NCBI RefSeq assembly: GCF_001865575.2
Contig: NZ_CP017562.2
Coordinates: forward strand, 2,294,001-2,358,000
DNA length: 64,000 nucleotides
From: Paraburkholderia sprentiae WSM5005
Lineage (GTDB): Bacteria; Pseudomonadota; Gammaproteobacteria; Burkholderiales; Burkholderiaceae
Reading direction: 5' to 3'
The position numbers and the translations under genes were made by a program. Shown here piece by piece: positions 18,814 through 26,911 of the stretch (position 1 is its first letter; each line of letters starts with the position of its first letter). Below the pieces are notes generated by a model. It made no database searches and had not been told where the DNA came from. It saw nothing but the letters and a program-made list of their open reading frames with translations.

Positions 18814-19248
18814 ATGTCGAAATCGCTAACTATCGGTCAGGTGGCGGCAGCCACCGGCATCACCGCCCATACGCTGCGTTACTACGAGCAAGCGGGGTTG
18901 CTACGCCCGGTTGGGCGCACCGCGGCGGGACACCGGCTGTTTTCGCCTGCCGATCTGGACTGGCTGCAATTCGTCATGCGCCTGAAGGCGACGGGGATGC
19001 CGATAGCCGCCATACAGGCGTTCGCGGAACTACGCGCGCAGGGCGATTCGACGTACGATGCGCGGCGCGAGATGCTCGCCGCCCATCGGGACAGAGTCCT
19101 CGTACGTATGGCCGAACTGCAGGCCAATCTTGCTGCCATCACTGACAAGATCGCCTGGTACGAGACGGCAGAGCGGGACGCGGAGCGATATGACGATAGT
19201 TCCCAACCACATCGACAGAAAGAGGACTCGCCATGGATACCGGATTAG
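18814..19248 (+). CDS. MerR family transcriptional regulator
   Basis: 144 residues. The N-terminal wHTH is classical (TIGQVAAATGITAHTLRYYEQAGLL then GHRLFSPADLDWLQFVMRLK), followed by the long dimerisation helix (about 80-120). No Cys cluster of the metal-sensing MerR branch is present, so it resembles the AdhR/YfmP-like group that often controls dehydrogenases or CMD-family genes. The gene overlaps the next by 16 bases. A MerR-type promoter with palindrome precedes it. Confidence 0.9.
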   Translation: MSKSLTIGQVAAATGITAHTLRYYEQAGLLRPVGRTAAGHRLFSPADLDWLQFVMRLKATGMPIAAIQAFAELRAQGDSTYDARREMLAAHRDRVLVRMAELQANLAAITDKIAWYETAERDAERYDDSSQPHRQKEDSPWIPD

Positions 19249-19640
19249 ATGCAGCGCACGCGAATCACGACCGCTACGCGCGGGGCTGGCAAAAGCTAAA
19301 GCAGATCGATGGAGAGGTCGGCGAGAAGGTTGTCGCGGCGCTCGCGCCAATCGCGCCGGACTTCGGCCGCATGCTGATCGAATTCGGTTTCGGCGACATC
19401 TATAGCCGACCACAACTCGATCTGCGCGCTCGCGAGATCGCGACGATAGCGGCCCTGGCCGCGCTCGGCAACGCGCAACCGCAATTGAAGATTCATATCG
19501 AGGCGGCTCTGAATGTCGGCTGCACGCGCGACGAGATTGTCGAGGTGTTCATGCAGATGGCGCTCTATGCGGGCTTTCCTGCTGCGCTGAATGCGCTATT
19601 CGCCGCACAGGAAGTGTTTGCCGCGACAAGCGCGACATAG
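19233..19640 (+). CDS. Carboxymuconolactone decarboxylase family protein
   Basis: 135 residues from the ATG at 19233, inside the 3' end of merR. The all-helical CMD fold is recognisable: DLRAREIATIAALAALGNAQPQLKIHIEAALNVG followed by EIVEVFMQMALYAGFPAALNAL. The AhpD CxxC redox pair is absent; a lone Cys lies in NVGCTRDE. That argues against peroxidase activity and for a gamma-CMD-like or uncharacterised decarboxylase. The MerR-CMD pair is common in proteobacteria; its physiological role is not settled. Confidence 0.87.
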   Translation: MDTGLDAAHANHDRYARGWQKLKQIDGEVGEKVVAALAPIAPDFGRMLIEFGFGDIYSRPQLDLRAREIATIAALAALGNAQPQLKIHIEAALNVGCTRDEIVEVFMQMALYAGFPAALNALFAAQEVFAATSAT

Positions 19641-19731
19641 TGCCAGCCGGCGCTGCGCGCGCCGGGCAGTTCAGCCGCGAATATCGCAGACATGTTGGCC
19701 CGTCTCCGGAAACGTGCAGATGACCGGCTAT

Positions 19732-20103
19732 TTATCGGGCTTGCTTTCTGTCGTAGGTCTCTCTTGCCTGCTCGATCTCGTCCAAATGCCTGATCGACCA
19801 GTCATAGACGGCGCGGAACGGCACCTGCAGCGTGCGCCCTAATTCGGTGATCGAATATTCGACGGCAACCGGCGAAGAGTTGATCACTTCCCGCGCGATC
19901 AGACCGTTGCGCTCGAGACGCCGCAGGGCCTGTGTGAGCGCCTTGTGTGTGATGCCCTCCAGCCGCCGCCTCATTTCATTGAAGCGTGCAGGCTCCTCTG
20001 AGAGCAGCGTGAGAATCATCACCGACCATTTATTGGCTACTTGATCAAAAAAGGAGCGCGCGGCGCAGTCCGCGAAGAACACTGCGTCAACCTCACATGC
20101 CAT
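19732..20103 (-). CDS. HxlR family transcriptional regulator
   Basis: 123 residues. It has the family's winged helix: FFDQVANKWSVMILTLL, RFNEMRRRLEGITHKALTQALRRLERNGLIAREV and the wing VAVEYSITELGR. The usual near-N-terminal Cys is kept (DCAARSF); in some members this Cys senses electrophiles. It is divergent from the alpha/beta hydrolase-OYE pair. Because OYEs act on electrophilic enones, a redox or electrophile-responsive unit is a reasonable guess. Confidence 0.9.
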   Translation of the reverse strand: MACEVDAVFFADCAARSFFDQVANKWSVMILTLLSEEPARFNEMRRRLEGITHKALTQALRRLERNGLIAREVINSSPVAVEYSITELGRTLQVPFRAVYDWSIRHLDEIEQARETYDRKQAR

Positions 20104-20120
20104 GCCGATATCCTCGTGTA

Positions 20121-20158
20121 TATCTACGCACTTCGTGGTGCGTAATTGACCGTAGATA
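20121..20158. promoter_or_regulatory. Nested inverted repeats, probable HxlR operator
   Basis: ACGCAC (20126-20131) and GTGCGT (20138-20143) form a perfect inner repeat around TTCGTG. An outer pair, TATCTACG (20121-20128) and CGTAGATA (20151-20158), encloses it. The site lies 18 bases upstream of the hxlR start in the divergent gap. Confidence 0.6.
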
Positions 20159-20261
20159 GCTAACGTATAGCATAGGTATCACGTCAATCGATTCGAGCCT
20201 GAAATCGCAAACGCCCTCCGGCGTGCAGATCCAGACAGGCCCGATCACCGCGGAGAACAGA

Positions 20262-21104
20262 ATGGCAACAGACCAGAGCAGTTCATCGTTACGCGAGATA
20301 GCCGATTGCAACGGCGCAGCAGCGAGATCCACCGCACGCCTCTTTTCCACTGATGTGGGCACAGGCCGAAATGTGATGTTCCTGCACGGCTGGACCTGTG
20401 ACTCCGGCGATTGGAGCGGCCAATTGCCCTTCTTCGAAAGCAGGTACCGTACGGTAGCCGTCGACCTGCGGGGGCACGGCAAGTCGGAAGTGATGCCGTC
20501 CGGTGCTTATTCGCCCGAGGACTATGTGGCCGACGTCGAGTCGTTGATCACGACGCGCTACCGAGGAGAAGCATTCGTCCTCATTGGCCATTCGATGGGC
20601 GGCCAGATTGCGGCCCGTCTCGCTGCGCGTCGACCCGACCTGGTCGATGCCGTCGTCTCGGTCGACGGCGCGCTAGGATTTTCCGAGGATACCGGTAAGG
20701 CCTTCGAAAAAACCGCACATGATTTGCAGGCGGACGATCCTCGCGCCGTGGTCGCCGCGCTGTTCGAACGGGTCTACGGGATCGCGACCGATCCGGCTCA
20801 TAAACGCTTACACGCGAGCCGCCTTCAGCAAGTGCCGTTGCACGTCATTCGCGAGTCGTTCGCGCCTTTGTTCTTCGGCGCCGGTCAAGTGGGTATCGGC
20901 GACGCGAGCGCAAAGTTCTGCGCACGCCTCACCGTACCGTTCTATCACCTGTGTCTCGATCCGTCGCAGGCCGATCGCATGGGGCCGTGGTTTTCCCATT
21001 CGAAGTCGAAAGTACAGGCATGGTCCAATGCGGGACACTGGATCATGCAAGACCGCAATGTGGATGTGAACGCTGCCGTGGCCACGTGGATCGATTCACT
21101 GTAG
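20262..21104 (+). CDS. Alpha/beta fold hydrolase
   Basis: 280 residues from the ATG at 20262, preceded by GGAGAAC; an upstream in-frame ATG at 20223 lacks a good ribosome site. The fold markers are MFLHGWTCDSGDW (oxyanion hole), VDLRGHGKSE, the nucleophile elbow LIGHSMGGQ, and the C-terminal NAGHWIMQD with the catalytic His. Substrates of such hydrolases range from esters to lactones. It is divergent from hxlR and 38 bases upstream of the OYE gene, probably in one operon. Confidence 0.88.
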   Translation: MATDQSSSSLREIADCNGAAARSTARLFSTDVGTGRNVMFLHGWTCDSGDWSGQLPFFESRYRTVAVDLRGHGKSEVMPSGAYSPEDYVADVESLITTRYRGEAFVLIGHSMGGQIAARLAARRPDLVDAVVSVDGALGFSEDTGKAFEKTAHDLQADDPRAVVAALFERVYGIATDPAHKRLHASRLQQVPLHVIRESFAPLFFGAGQVGIGDASAKFCARLTVPFYHLCLDPSQADRMGPWFSHSKSKVQAWSNAGHWIMQDRNVDVNAAVATWIDSL

Positions 21105-21142
21105 CCGATTGCCGATTACCTCTTCTGAGCTCGAGAATTGCT

Positions 21143-22255
21143 ATGTCGAACCTTGACGTTCTATTTCGTCCGTACCGTCTGAATGCACTCGATTTGCCGA
21201 ACCGCGTGGTGATGGCACCAATGACACGATCCTCATCGCCGGCGGGTGTGCCAACGGCCGAAATGGCCTCGTATTACCGCCGCCGCGCCGAGCATGGCGT
21301 TGGCCTCATCATCACGGAGGCCACGGGAATCAGCCGTCCCGCCGCACTCAATGAGCCCAACATTCCGCAGTTTCACGGCGACGCGGCGCTAACGAACTGG
21401 AAGATAGTCGCAGACGAAGTGCACGCTGCGGGGGGACGTATCGTGCCGCAGCTCATCCACGTGGGACAGAAACGCTCGAATGCCGCGTCCGACTGGACGC
21501 CGTCCTCGCCTTATGAAAGCCCGTCGGGTCTTTCGTTGACCGGTCAGCCCGTGGGCCAGCCAATGACTGACGCTGACATCGCGCAAACCATCGATGCGTT
21601 CGCGCGTGCCGCCGCCGATGCCGAAAGGATCGGATTTGACGGCGTCGAGCTGCACGCTGCGCATAACTACCTGATCAACCAGTTTTTCGCAGCGGACCTG
21701 AATCTGCGTAGCGACCAGTATGGCGGTTCCACGCTACTCGAACGCTCGCGCTTTGCGATCGAGATCCTGCAAGCGATCCGCGCGGTCGTGAGTCATGACT
21801 TTCCGGTCATTCTGCGCCTGTCGCAATGGAAGCCGAAGGATATCAATGCACGGCTCGCTCCGACGCCGCAAGTGCTCGAACAATGGCTCGGTGCGCTCGT
21901 CGACGCCGGTACGGACGCGTTCCATCTATCCCAACAGAGGTACTGGCAGGCGGCCTTCCCGGAGTTCGATTCGGAGTTGAACCTGGCAGGCTGGGCCAAG
22001 AAGCTGACGGGCGTCACCGCGATCACAGTCGGCGCCGTCGGTCTGACCGGTGACGTGTATGAGTCGTTCGCAGGCAAAAGCGCGCAAAAGACGTCGATCG
22101 ATGACTTGCTAGCACGGCTGGAGCGCGACGAGTTCGACCTAGTCGCCGTCGGCCGCCCATTGCTGCAGGACGCCGCGTGGCTGGAGAAGGTTCGTCAAAA
22201 TCGTTTCGACGCAATTGCCGATTTCACGCCTGAAGCGTTCGCTACGCTGCGTTGA
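21143..22255 (+). CDS. Old Yellow Enzyme-like NADH:flavin oxidoreductase
   Basis: 370 residues, an FMN-dependent TIM barrel. Seen are the N-terminal LFRPYRLNALDLPNRVVMAPMTRS, the FMN loop IITEATGIS, QLIHVGQ (usually QLWHVGR, so the substrate pocket differs), the pair of substrate-binding residues in HAAHNYLINQF (H174 and N175 region), and SDQYGGS. The C-terminal FMN-phosphate binding GRPLLQDAAW is present. The family reduces activated C=C bonds such as enones. Position after an alpha/beta hydrolase and HxlR suggests one detoxification or catabolic unit. Confidence 0.9.
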   Translation: MSNLDVLFRPYRLNALDLPNRVVMAPMTRSSSPAGVPTAEMASYYRRRAEHGVGLIITEATGISRPAALNEPNIPQFHGDAALTNWKIVADEVHAAGGRIVPQLIHVGQKRSNAASDWTPSSPYESPSGLSLTGQPVGQPMTDADIAQTIDAFARAAADAERIGFDGVELHAAHNYLINQFFAADLNLRSDQYGGSTLLERSRFAIEILQAIRAVVSHDFPVILRLSQWKPKDINARLAPTPQVLEQWLGALVDAGTDAFHLSQQRYWQAAFPEFDSELNLAGWAKKLTGVTAITVGAVGLTGDVYESFAGKSAQKTSIDDLLARLERDEFDLVAVGRPLLQDAAWLEKVRQNRFDAIADFTPEAFATLR

Positions 22256-23684
22256 CCAGTCCTCTCACGGCAACCACGATCTTTCACCGACTTGAAAAAG
22301 CGTACTGGAATCAGCAGGCCCGTCGCTACCACGAACCGCTTTGAAATCAGCGACCTCAGGATGTCTGCGGAAGATATCGGATGCCCCGAAAGGCTTGTTT
22401 GGCGGAAGGCAGCCAACTCCAACAGTTGCCCGCAAAGCGCCGCCAGGTTTGACTCCCACTCTGCCCGACTACGACATACCCATCATCCTACCCATACTTC
22501 GCGGCGACATGCCCAGAGCGGCATCTAAGCTGGTCTCCACCGCATCAGCCGGCACCACCCACTCTCATGAGTGCGTCGGTCGACCACGCGACGCGCGACC
22601 GGCCCGTGCCAGCGACAAGGTCACCGGGCCGCCCACCTTGAAATCCATTCTCCGCTCGACTTCTTCGCGTTTCGTGTTTCGTGTTTCGTTATGCTGATAG
22701 CATTCGCCATCAATCGCCTGAATGAAAATATCCCCACTCGATCGTCAATCAATGGCCGGAACCCTTATGGGACAATGGTTCCGCCAGTTCGCGTGACGAT
22801 GATACCGCCAGTGATACCGAAAAATCCTGCCAGCACTTCGCGACTTTCTGTGGATCGCAATGGAAAACCAATGTCCCCTTTTGTTTAAATTGCTATGAGG
22901 ACGGGATACCCCAAGGCGATTTGTGAAGCTGATACCGTTATCGATACCCTCAGGCTCTTTCCAGCACGGTACGATCAAAGCCAACCGGTACCGCGATCTT
23001 CAACTCTGTCCAAAATATCCGACACGTCGTATCCCTAATTCCAGATCGGACTCCTGCACTCGATCGCGACGGCCAACTACACCACACGAACGGGCCACCG
23101 TAGACTGCGCTTCCTTGAAATGATGCAACCAGCGCCTATCCGCTGTCAGATACGCCGTCGAAACGCAGCGTTGTGAAAAGAGATTTAAGCTCGCTATCCG
23201 ATACATCGGCATCCTTGCTCGCCGGCGTAGCTGGCCTGTAGGCCTTAGCATCCTGCTCGTCTTCCATTTCTGTGAGCTCTATGCGCCGCCGGTCTAGGCG
23301 CGCTTCTTCAACTGGGGAAAGGACGACATCGGATATGGCTATCGGTCAGTCGCTCATCGGTGCAGGTATCTACCGGAGCCTTTATATACAGGCCCGCGGC
23401 GCGCTAAAGTAGGAACTGCTGGAGCATCTGCGACGCCGTATCGAAAAGTGAACGCCCCGCGACAGCGGAAGACCGTGCGATACCCGGTCAACATGCGGTG
23501 CACTCATTTCCGGGTGAGGACGAAGTGACAGCCTATGTCGAACGGCACTTCGTGCTGCTGGGTGTCTCGGCCGCACGGCTTGCGCAGGCGAAGCGTCGCT
23601 TGTCGGTGGCGGACCTCGACGCCGCGGAGCTGGTGCCGGCTAAACCCATCCGTGCGGAGCGCAGACCTGTGCCCGCCGCCGCCT
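22256..23684. other. Gene-poor stretch
   Basis: About 1.4 kb without a convincing gene. Short frames on both strands look random. A small run of TTTCGTG units occurs near 22669-22692. A plus-strand stretch at about 23522-23640 reads like protein (YVERHFVLLGVSAARLAQAKRRLSV, shown here only as position marks) but matches nothing I recognise and lacks a clear start. The stretch probably consists of decayed accessory DNA between the OYE gene and the ISNCY remnant. Confidence 0.5.
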
Positions 23685-23860
23685 GCCGTCGGCGACGTCC
23701 TGAACTACCTCGAACCTGTCCAGTTCGCGCATCGTCATCGTTATTCGTTCGGTCGCAGCCATGGAAGCCTCCCGCGCCGAAACGCAGGCGGCCGGTCAGC
23801 TTGCGCTGCGAAAAAGCGGACATTTGAACTTGGCTAAAAGCGGACATTACAACTTAGCCT
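23685..23860 (-). mobile_element. Remnant of an ISNCY-type insertion sequence (5' end of transposase plus end repeats)
   Basis: From an ATG at 23762 on the minus strand the frame reads MTMRELDRFEVVQDVADG after eight leading residues, which matches the start of ISNCY-type transposases, then leaves the family and stops. Just upstream are two direct repeats containing AAAAGCGGACATT (from 23812 and 23836, 24-base period), typical of the multiple transposase-binding sites at these ends. Only this end survives. The 140 bases from 23861 to 24002 hold nothing that I recognise. Confidence 0.6.
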
Positions 23861-24002
23861 CTACAGCCTTAATGTTGGATCAATTTCTTCTATGTCAAAT
23901 TAGTGCTCGCGACGTGAATATCAGTCACGACCCGTCCCACATCCAACAGTAGGACCACAGTAGCAAAAGCCGAAAAGCCTCTTGCCGGCTCCCGGTCCTA
24001 CC

Positions 24003-24842
24003 TCAACTCACAAACGGCAACTTGCTGTCCCGCGCCTGCGCGAGCATCGAAACAGTGATCTTGCGGACTTCGAGCTTGCTCTGCGTGACATGCGCGCGCA
24101 GCATAATGCCCGCTTCGGCGAGCTTTCCGCGTTCGATCAGCGTGAGCATCGTGGCGTGCTCGTCGTAGGTCGCGTCGGTGCGATGCGGCTTGAGGAAATC
24201 GAGTCGTCGCACGATGCGAATGCGCTCGGTCACTTCGTCGTGCACGCGTAGCATTTCGGCGTTGCCCGTCGCTTCCACAAGCCCGCGATGAAAGCCTTCG
24301 TCGAGCCGGAACATGCGCGCCGGATCGGTCTCGCGTGCGTCGCGCGGCACGCACCAGATCGCCTTGAGCGCGTCGATCGCGCGATTGTTCGAGCCGCTCG
24401 TCACACGCTCTATAGCAGCCAGTTCGAGCACGATGCGCAGGTCGTACAGCTGATCGAGCCGCTCGAAGTCGATGTTGCACACTTTCCAGCCGCGCCGGAA
24501 GCCGACTTCCAGATAGCCTTCGCGTAGCAGACGGAACAGCGCGTCGCGCATCGGTGTGCGCGACACGCCGTAATACTGCGCGATGTCAGTCTCCGAGAAG
24601 CGATCGCCCGGAAACAGCCGGAAGTCGAAAATGTCCTGCTTGAGTTGCAGATACACCTGCTCGGCAAGCGGATTCGCGCCATAGACGACTTTCGACGCAT
24701 CAGGCGCCACGTCGTGGGGTTCGTCGATCGGGTCTTTAGCTTCGGTCAGCCGTTTGGGTTCGATGACCAGTCTCCTGCGAATCGTCCCGACATTATCCGC
24801 GTTTCCCGTGAGCGGCTTGCACGTCGGGCACATCGGGCGCAT
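24003..24842 (-). CDS. GntR family regulator (FCD domain)
   Basis: Up to 279 residues from the ATG at 24842. That start overlaps the preceding gene by 50 bases, so the first 50 or so residues may not be translated. No better ATG exists; a non-ATG start is possible. The wHTH is SETDIAQYYGVSRTPMRDALFRLLREGYLEV. The C-terminal FCD helices carry the metal-binding pattern DEGFHRGLVEATGN, YDEHATMLTLIERG and LRAHV. It is the last gene of the leftward allophanate operon and probably controls that operon or a related one. Confidence 0.87.
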   Translation of the reverse strand: MRPMCPTCKPLTGNADNVGTIRRRLVIEPKRLTEAKDPIDEPHDVAPDASKVVYGANPLAEQVYLQLKQDIFDFRLFPGDRFSETDIAQYYGVSRTPMRDALFRLLREGYLEVGFRRGWKVCNIDFERLDQLYDLRIVLELAAIERVTSGSNNRAIDALKAIWCVPRDARETDPARMFRLDEGFHRGLVEATGNAEMLRVHDEVTERIRIVRRLDFLKPHRTDATYDEHATMLTLIERGKLAEAGIMLRAHVTQSKLEVRKITVSMLAQARDSKLPFVS

Positions 24843-25242
24843 CGATCAGGCTCACGTGCGCAGCAACGACGATCCAGCCGCCGAACGGCGCATCGTGCGC
24901 GCCAAGCCGCGCCCACGACTGCATCTGACGGCCGACGAGCGGCGTGGCGTCGCTGGTGAACGTGGTGCTGACCGTCGCATAGTCGCGGCCGAACGTCGTC
25001 ACGACCGTGCGATGCCGTCTGCGCGAAGCCGGCACCGGCACGCACGATTCCCGCCACGCGCGAATCTCCTCGCCGCCGTGCTGGATTTCGGCAATTCCAT
25101 AACGTACCGTTTCCGGTGCCTCCCAGAACAACACGTTCATCGTGTCGATGTCGTTATCGACCAGCGCGCGTTCGTAGGCTTCGAATACGGCGGTCACTTC
25201 GGCGACGATCGCCGGGTCGTTGATGACAGGCGATGTGGTCAA
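24793..25242 (-). CDS. AtzH/HpxZ-like protein (DUF3225, NTF2 fold)
   Basis: 149 residues. The NTF2-like start ([24 protein letters not shown]) and [15 protein letters not shown] with a C-terminal [12 protein letters not shown] match the DUF3225 family. Members are HpxZ, in oxalurate catabolism clusters, and AtzH, known in cyanuric acid degradation to convert 1,3-dicarboxyurea to allophanate. The ATG overlaps the stop of the upstream cysteine hydrolase (ATGA). Being in one operon with AtzF-like and BiuH-like enzymes favours an AtzH-like role, but AtzE and AtzG, its usual partners, are not seen here. Confidence 0.82.
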   Translation of the reverse strand: MTTSPVINDPAIVAEVTAVFEAYERALVDNDIDTMNVLFWEAPETVRYGIAEIQHGGEEIRAWRESCVPVPASRRRHRTVVTTFGRDYATVSTTFTSDATPLVGRQMQSWARLGAHDAPFGGWIVVAAHVSLIDAPDVPDVQAAHGKRG

Positions 25243-25904
25243 GCGTCGGCCTCCAGCAATTGTTCGAGCGTCGCAGTCCAGCCGACGATGCCGCCTTGCG
25301 AACGGATCATCGCCAGCGTTGCTTCCTTGAACGCGGGAATGTAGCTCGCGGTCGCGCCTTCGATCACCAGACAGTCGTAACCGCGATCATTCGCTTCGCG
25401 CATCGAGGTCTGCACGCACACTTCAGTCGTTACGCCCGCAAACACGAGATGCGTGACGCCGCGCATCGCAAGCTCTTCGCCGAGCCGGGTCGCGTAGAAC
25501 GCACCCTTGCCCGGCTTGTCGATCACGAGTTCACCTTCAATCGGCGCAAGCGCGTCGATGATTGCATTACCCGGTTCGCCTCGCACGAGTATGCGTCCCA
25601 TCGGCCCTTTGTCGCCGATGCGCGCGCTCGGCTGCCCACGCAGACGTTTCGCCGGCGGACAATCGGACAGATCAGGCACGTGCGATTCGCGCGTGTGCAC
25701 GACGTGCCAGCCGTGCGTGCGCGCATGCGCGATCAGCCGCGCGACATCCGGCACGATGTCCGCGAGCAGCGACACGTCGTTGCCGAGCGCCGCGCCGAAT
25801 CCGCCCGCCTCGATGAAATCGCGTTGCATGTCGATCACGACGAGCGCCGTCTTCGACGGCTCGAACGCGAACGGCGACGGTAACGCCAGGTTGACGGTCG
25901 GCAT
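25239..25904 (-). CDS. Isochorismatase-family amidohydrolase (cysteine hydrolase), second copy in the operon
   Basis: 221 residues from the ATG at 25904. The Asp-Lys-Cys triad is complete: D25 in [10 protein letters not shown]130 in [10 protein letters not shown] and C163 in [17 protein letters not shown]. It shares with the BiuH-like protein of the same operon the long insert [17 protein letters not shown] and ILVRGEPG, so the two are paralogues, but the N-terminus and the substrate-loop residues differ. A related ureide or guanylurea-like amide is a plausible substrate. It starts five bases after the formamidase stop. Confidence 0.87.
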   Translation of the reverse strand: MPTVNLALPSPFAFEPSKTALVVIDMQRDFIEAGGFGAALGNDVSLLADIVPDVARLIAHARTHGWHVVHTRESHVPDLSDCPPAKRLRGQPSARIGDKGPMGRILVRGEPGNAIIDALAPIEGELVIDKPGKGAFYATRLGEELAMRGVTHLVFAGVTTEVCVQTSMREANDRGYDCLVIEGATASYIPAFKEATLAMIRSQGGIVGWTATLEQLLEADA

Positions 25905-25909
25905 GGCAG

Positions 25910-26908
25910 TCACCCCTTGTAAGTGCGTTCCGGCGGTGCGAAGCCGCAAGGAGTGCCATCGGTCACGCGCACCTCGGCCTCCCAAGGCAAACGATATTCG
26001 CCGCGCACCATGTCATGCATGAACGTATAGGGGCAATCCTGCGCGCCGCCCTTCACCGCAACGTAGCCGCGGTGTCCGAACTGATAGATGTTGTTTTCGA
26101 CGCCCCAATGGATACGCGCCTCGCGCACGAGATCGGGCCGCATCTCGCAGACGATGACCTCGTCCGGGCGATGACTGCCCTCCACCAGCACCGTTCCGTC
26201 GAAATCGCAGAACATGCCCTCGCCCATCGAATCGAACGTGCCGTCGCTGCCGCACAGACAGACGCTCGCCGTCTGCGCGAGATTCTGGAACGCGTTCGAC
26301 TGATTGGTGATGCGCCACGCGTGGCGGATCGGCGCGGTGTATCCCGCCGTGCGCAGAATCACTTCTGCGCCCTTGTAGGCGGCTTCGCGCGCCATCTCCG
26401 GAAACATGCCGTCGTGGCAGATGATCAGGCCGAGCTTCACGCCGCGCGGCCCGGTGCAGACCGGCACACCGAGATTGCCCGGCTCCCACGGCTCGACCGG
26501 CACCCACGGATGCAGCTTGCGGTAGTAGAGCTGGATCACGCCTTGGTCGTCGATGATCAGTCCGCTGTTGTATGGATTGCCGCCTGGATTGCGCTCCATG
26601 ATCGAAAAGCAGCCCCAGACGCGGTGCTCGACGCACGCCGCCTTGAACGCGGCCACTTCGGGGCCGTCGAGGCTGCACATGATGGCGTCGTCGGTGCGCA
26701 TGGAAAGGCCATGCAACGCGTATTCTGGAAACACGACGAGATCCATCGCCGCGTTGTTGCGCCGCGCCTTGCCGACCAGTTCGACCACGCGCTGCGTCTG
26801 CGCCGCGAGTTGCGCGGGCGTTTCTACATTGGGATTCTGCAATTGCACTAGGCCGATTACGACGCCTGCGGGCGAGCGGTTCAATCCGCCGAGTCCACTC
26901 GAACTCAT
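25910..26908 (-). CDS. Formamidase-like / aliphatic amidase (nitrilase superfamily)
   Basis: 332 residues. The nitrilase-fold triad is visible: E62 in [12 protein letters not shown]131 in YYRKLHPW and C164 in [11 protein letters not shown]. The long conserved phrases [48 protein letters not shown] and the [15 protein letters not shown] tail are those of formamidase AmiF and amidase AmiE. These cytosolic enzymes release ammonia from short-chain amides. In an operon that ends at allophanate it may remove a formamide or formyl-type fragment. It lies between the ABC ATPase and a cysteine hydrolase with three- to five-base gaps. Confidence 0.88.
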   Translation of the reverse strand: MSSSGLGGLNRSPAGVVIGLVQLQNPNVETPAQLAAQTQRVVELVGKARRNNAAMDLVVFPEYALHGLSMRTDDAIMCSLDGPEVAAFKAACVEHRVWGCFSIMERNPGGNPYNSGLIIDDQGVIQLYYRKLHPWVPVEPWEPGNLGVPVCTGPRGVKLGLIICHDGMFPEMAREAAYKGAEVILRTAGYTAPIRHAWRITNQSNAFQNLAQTASVCLCGSDGTFDSMGEGMFCDFDGTVLVEGSHRPDEVIVCEMRPDLVREARIHWGVENNIYQFGHRGYVAVKGGAQDCPYTFMHDMVRGEYRLPWEAEVRVTDGTPCGFAPPERTYKG

Positions 26909-26911
26909 CTG

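Noticed and set aside
22430..22480. tRNA-like 3' end (GGTTTGACTCCCACTCTG)
   Set aside because: The flanking bases do not form a T-stem or acceptor stem and there is no CCA-compatible fold; treated as chance.
22669..22692. TTTCGTG tandem run
   Set aside because: Three short copies only, no gene context; not enough to call a functional repeat.
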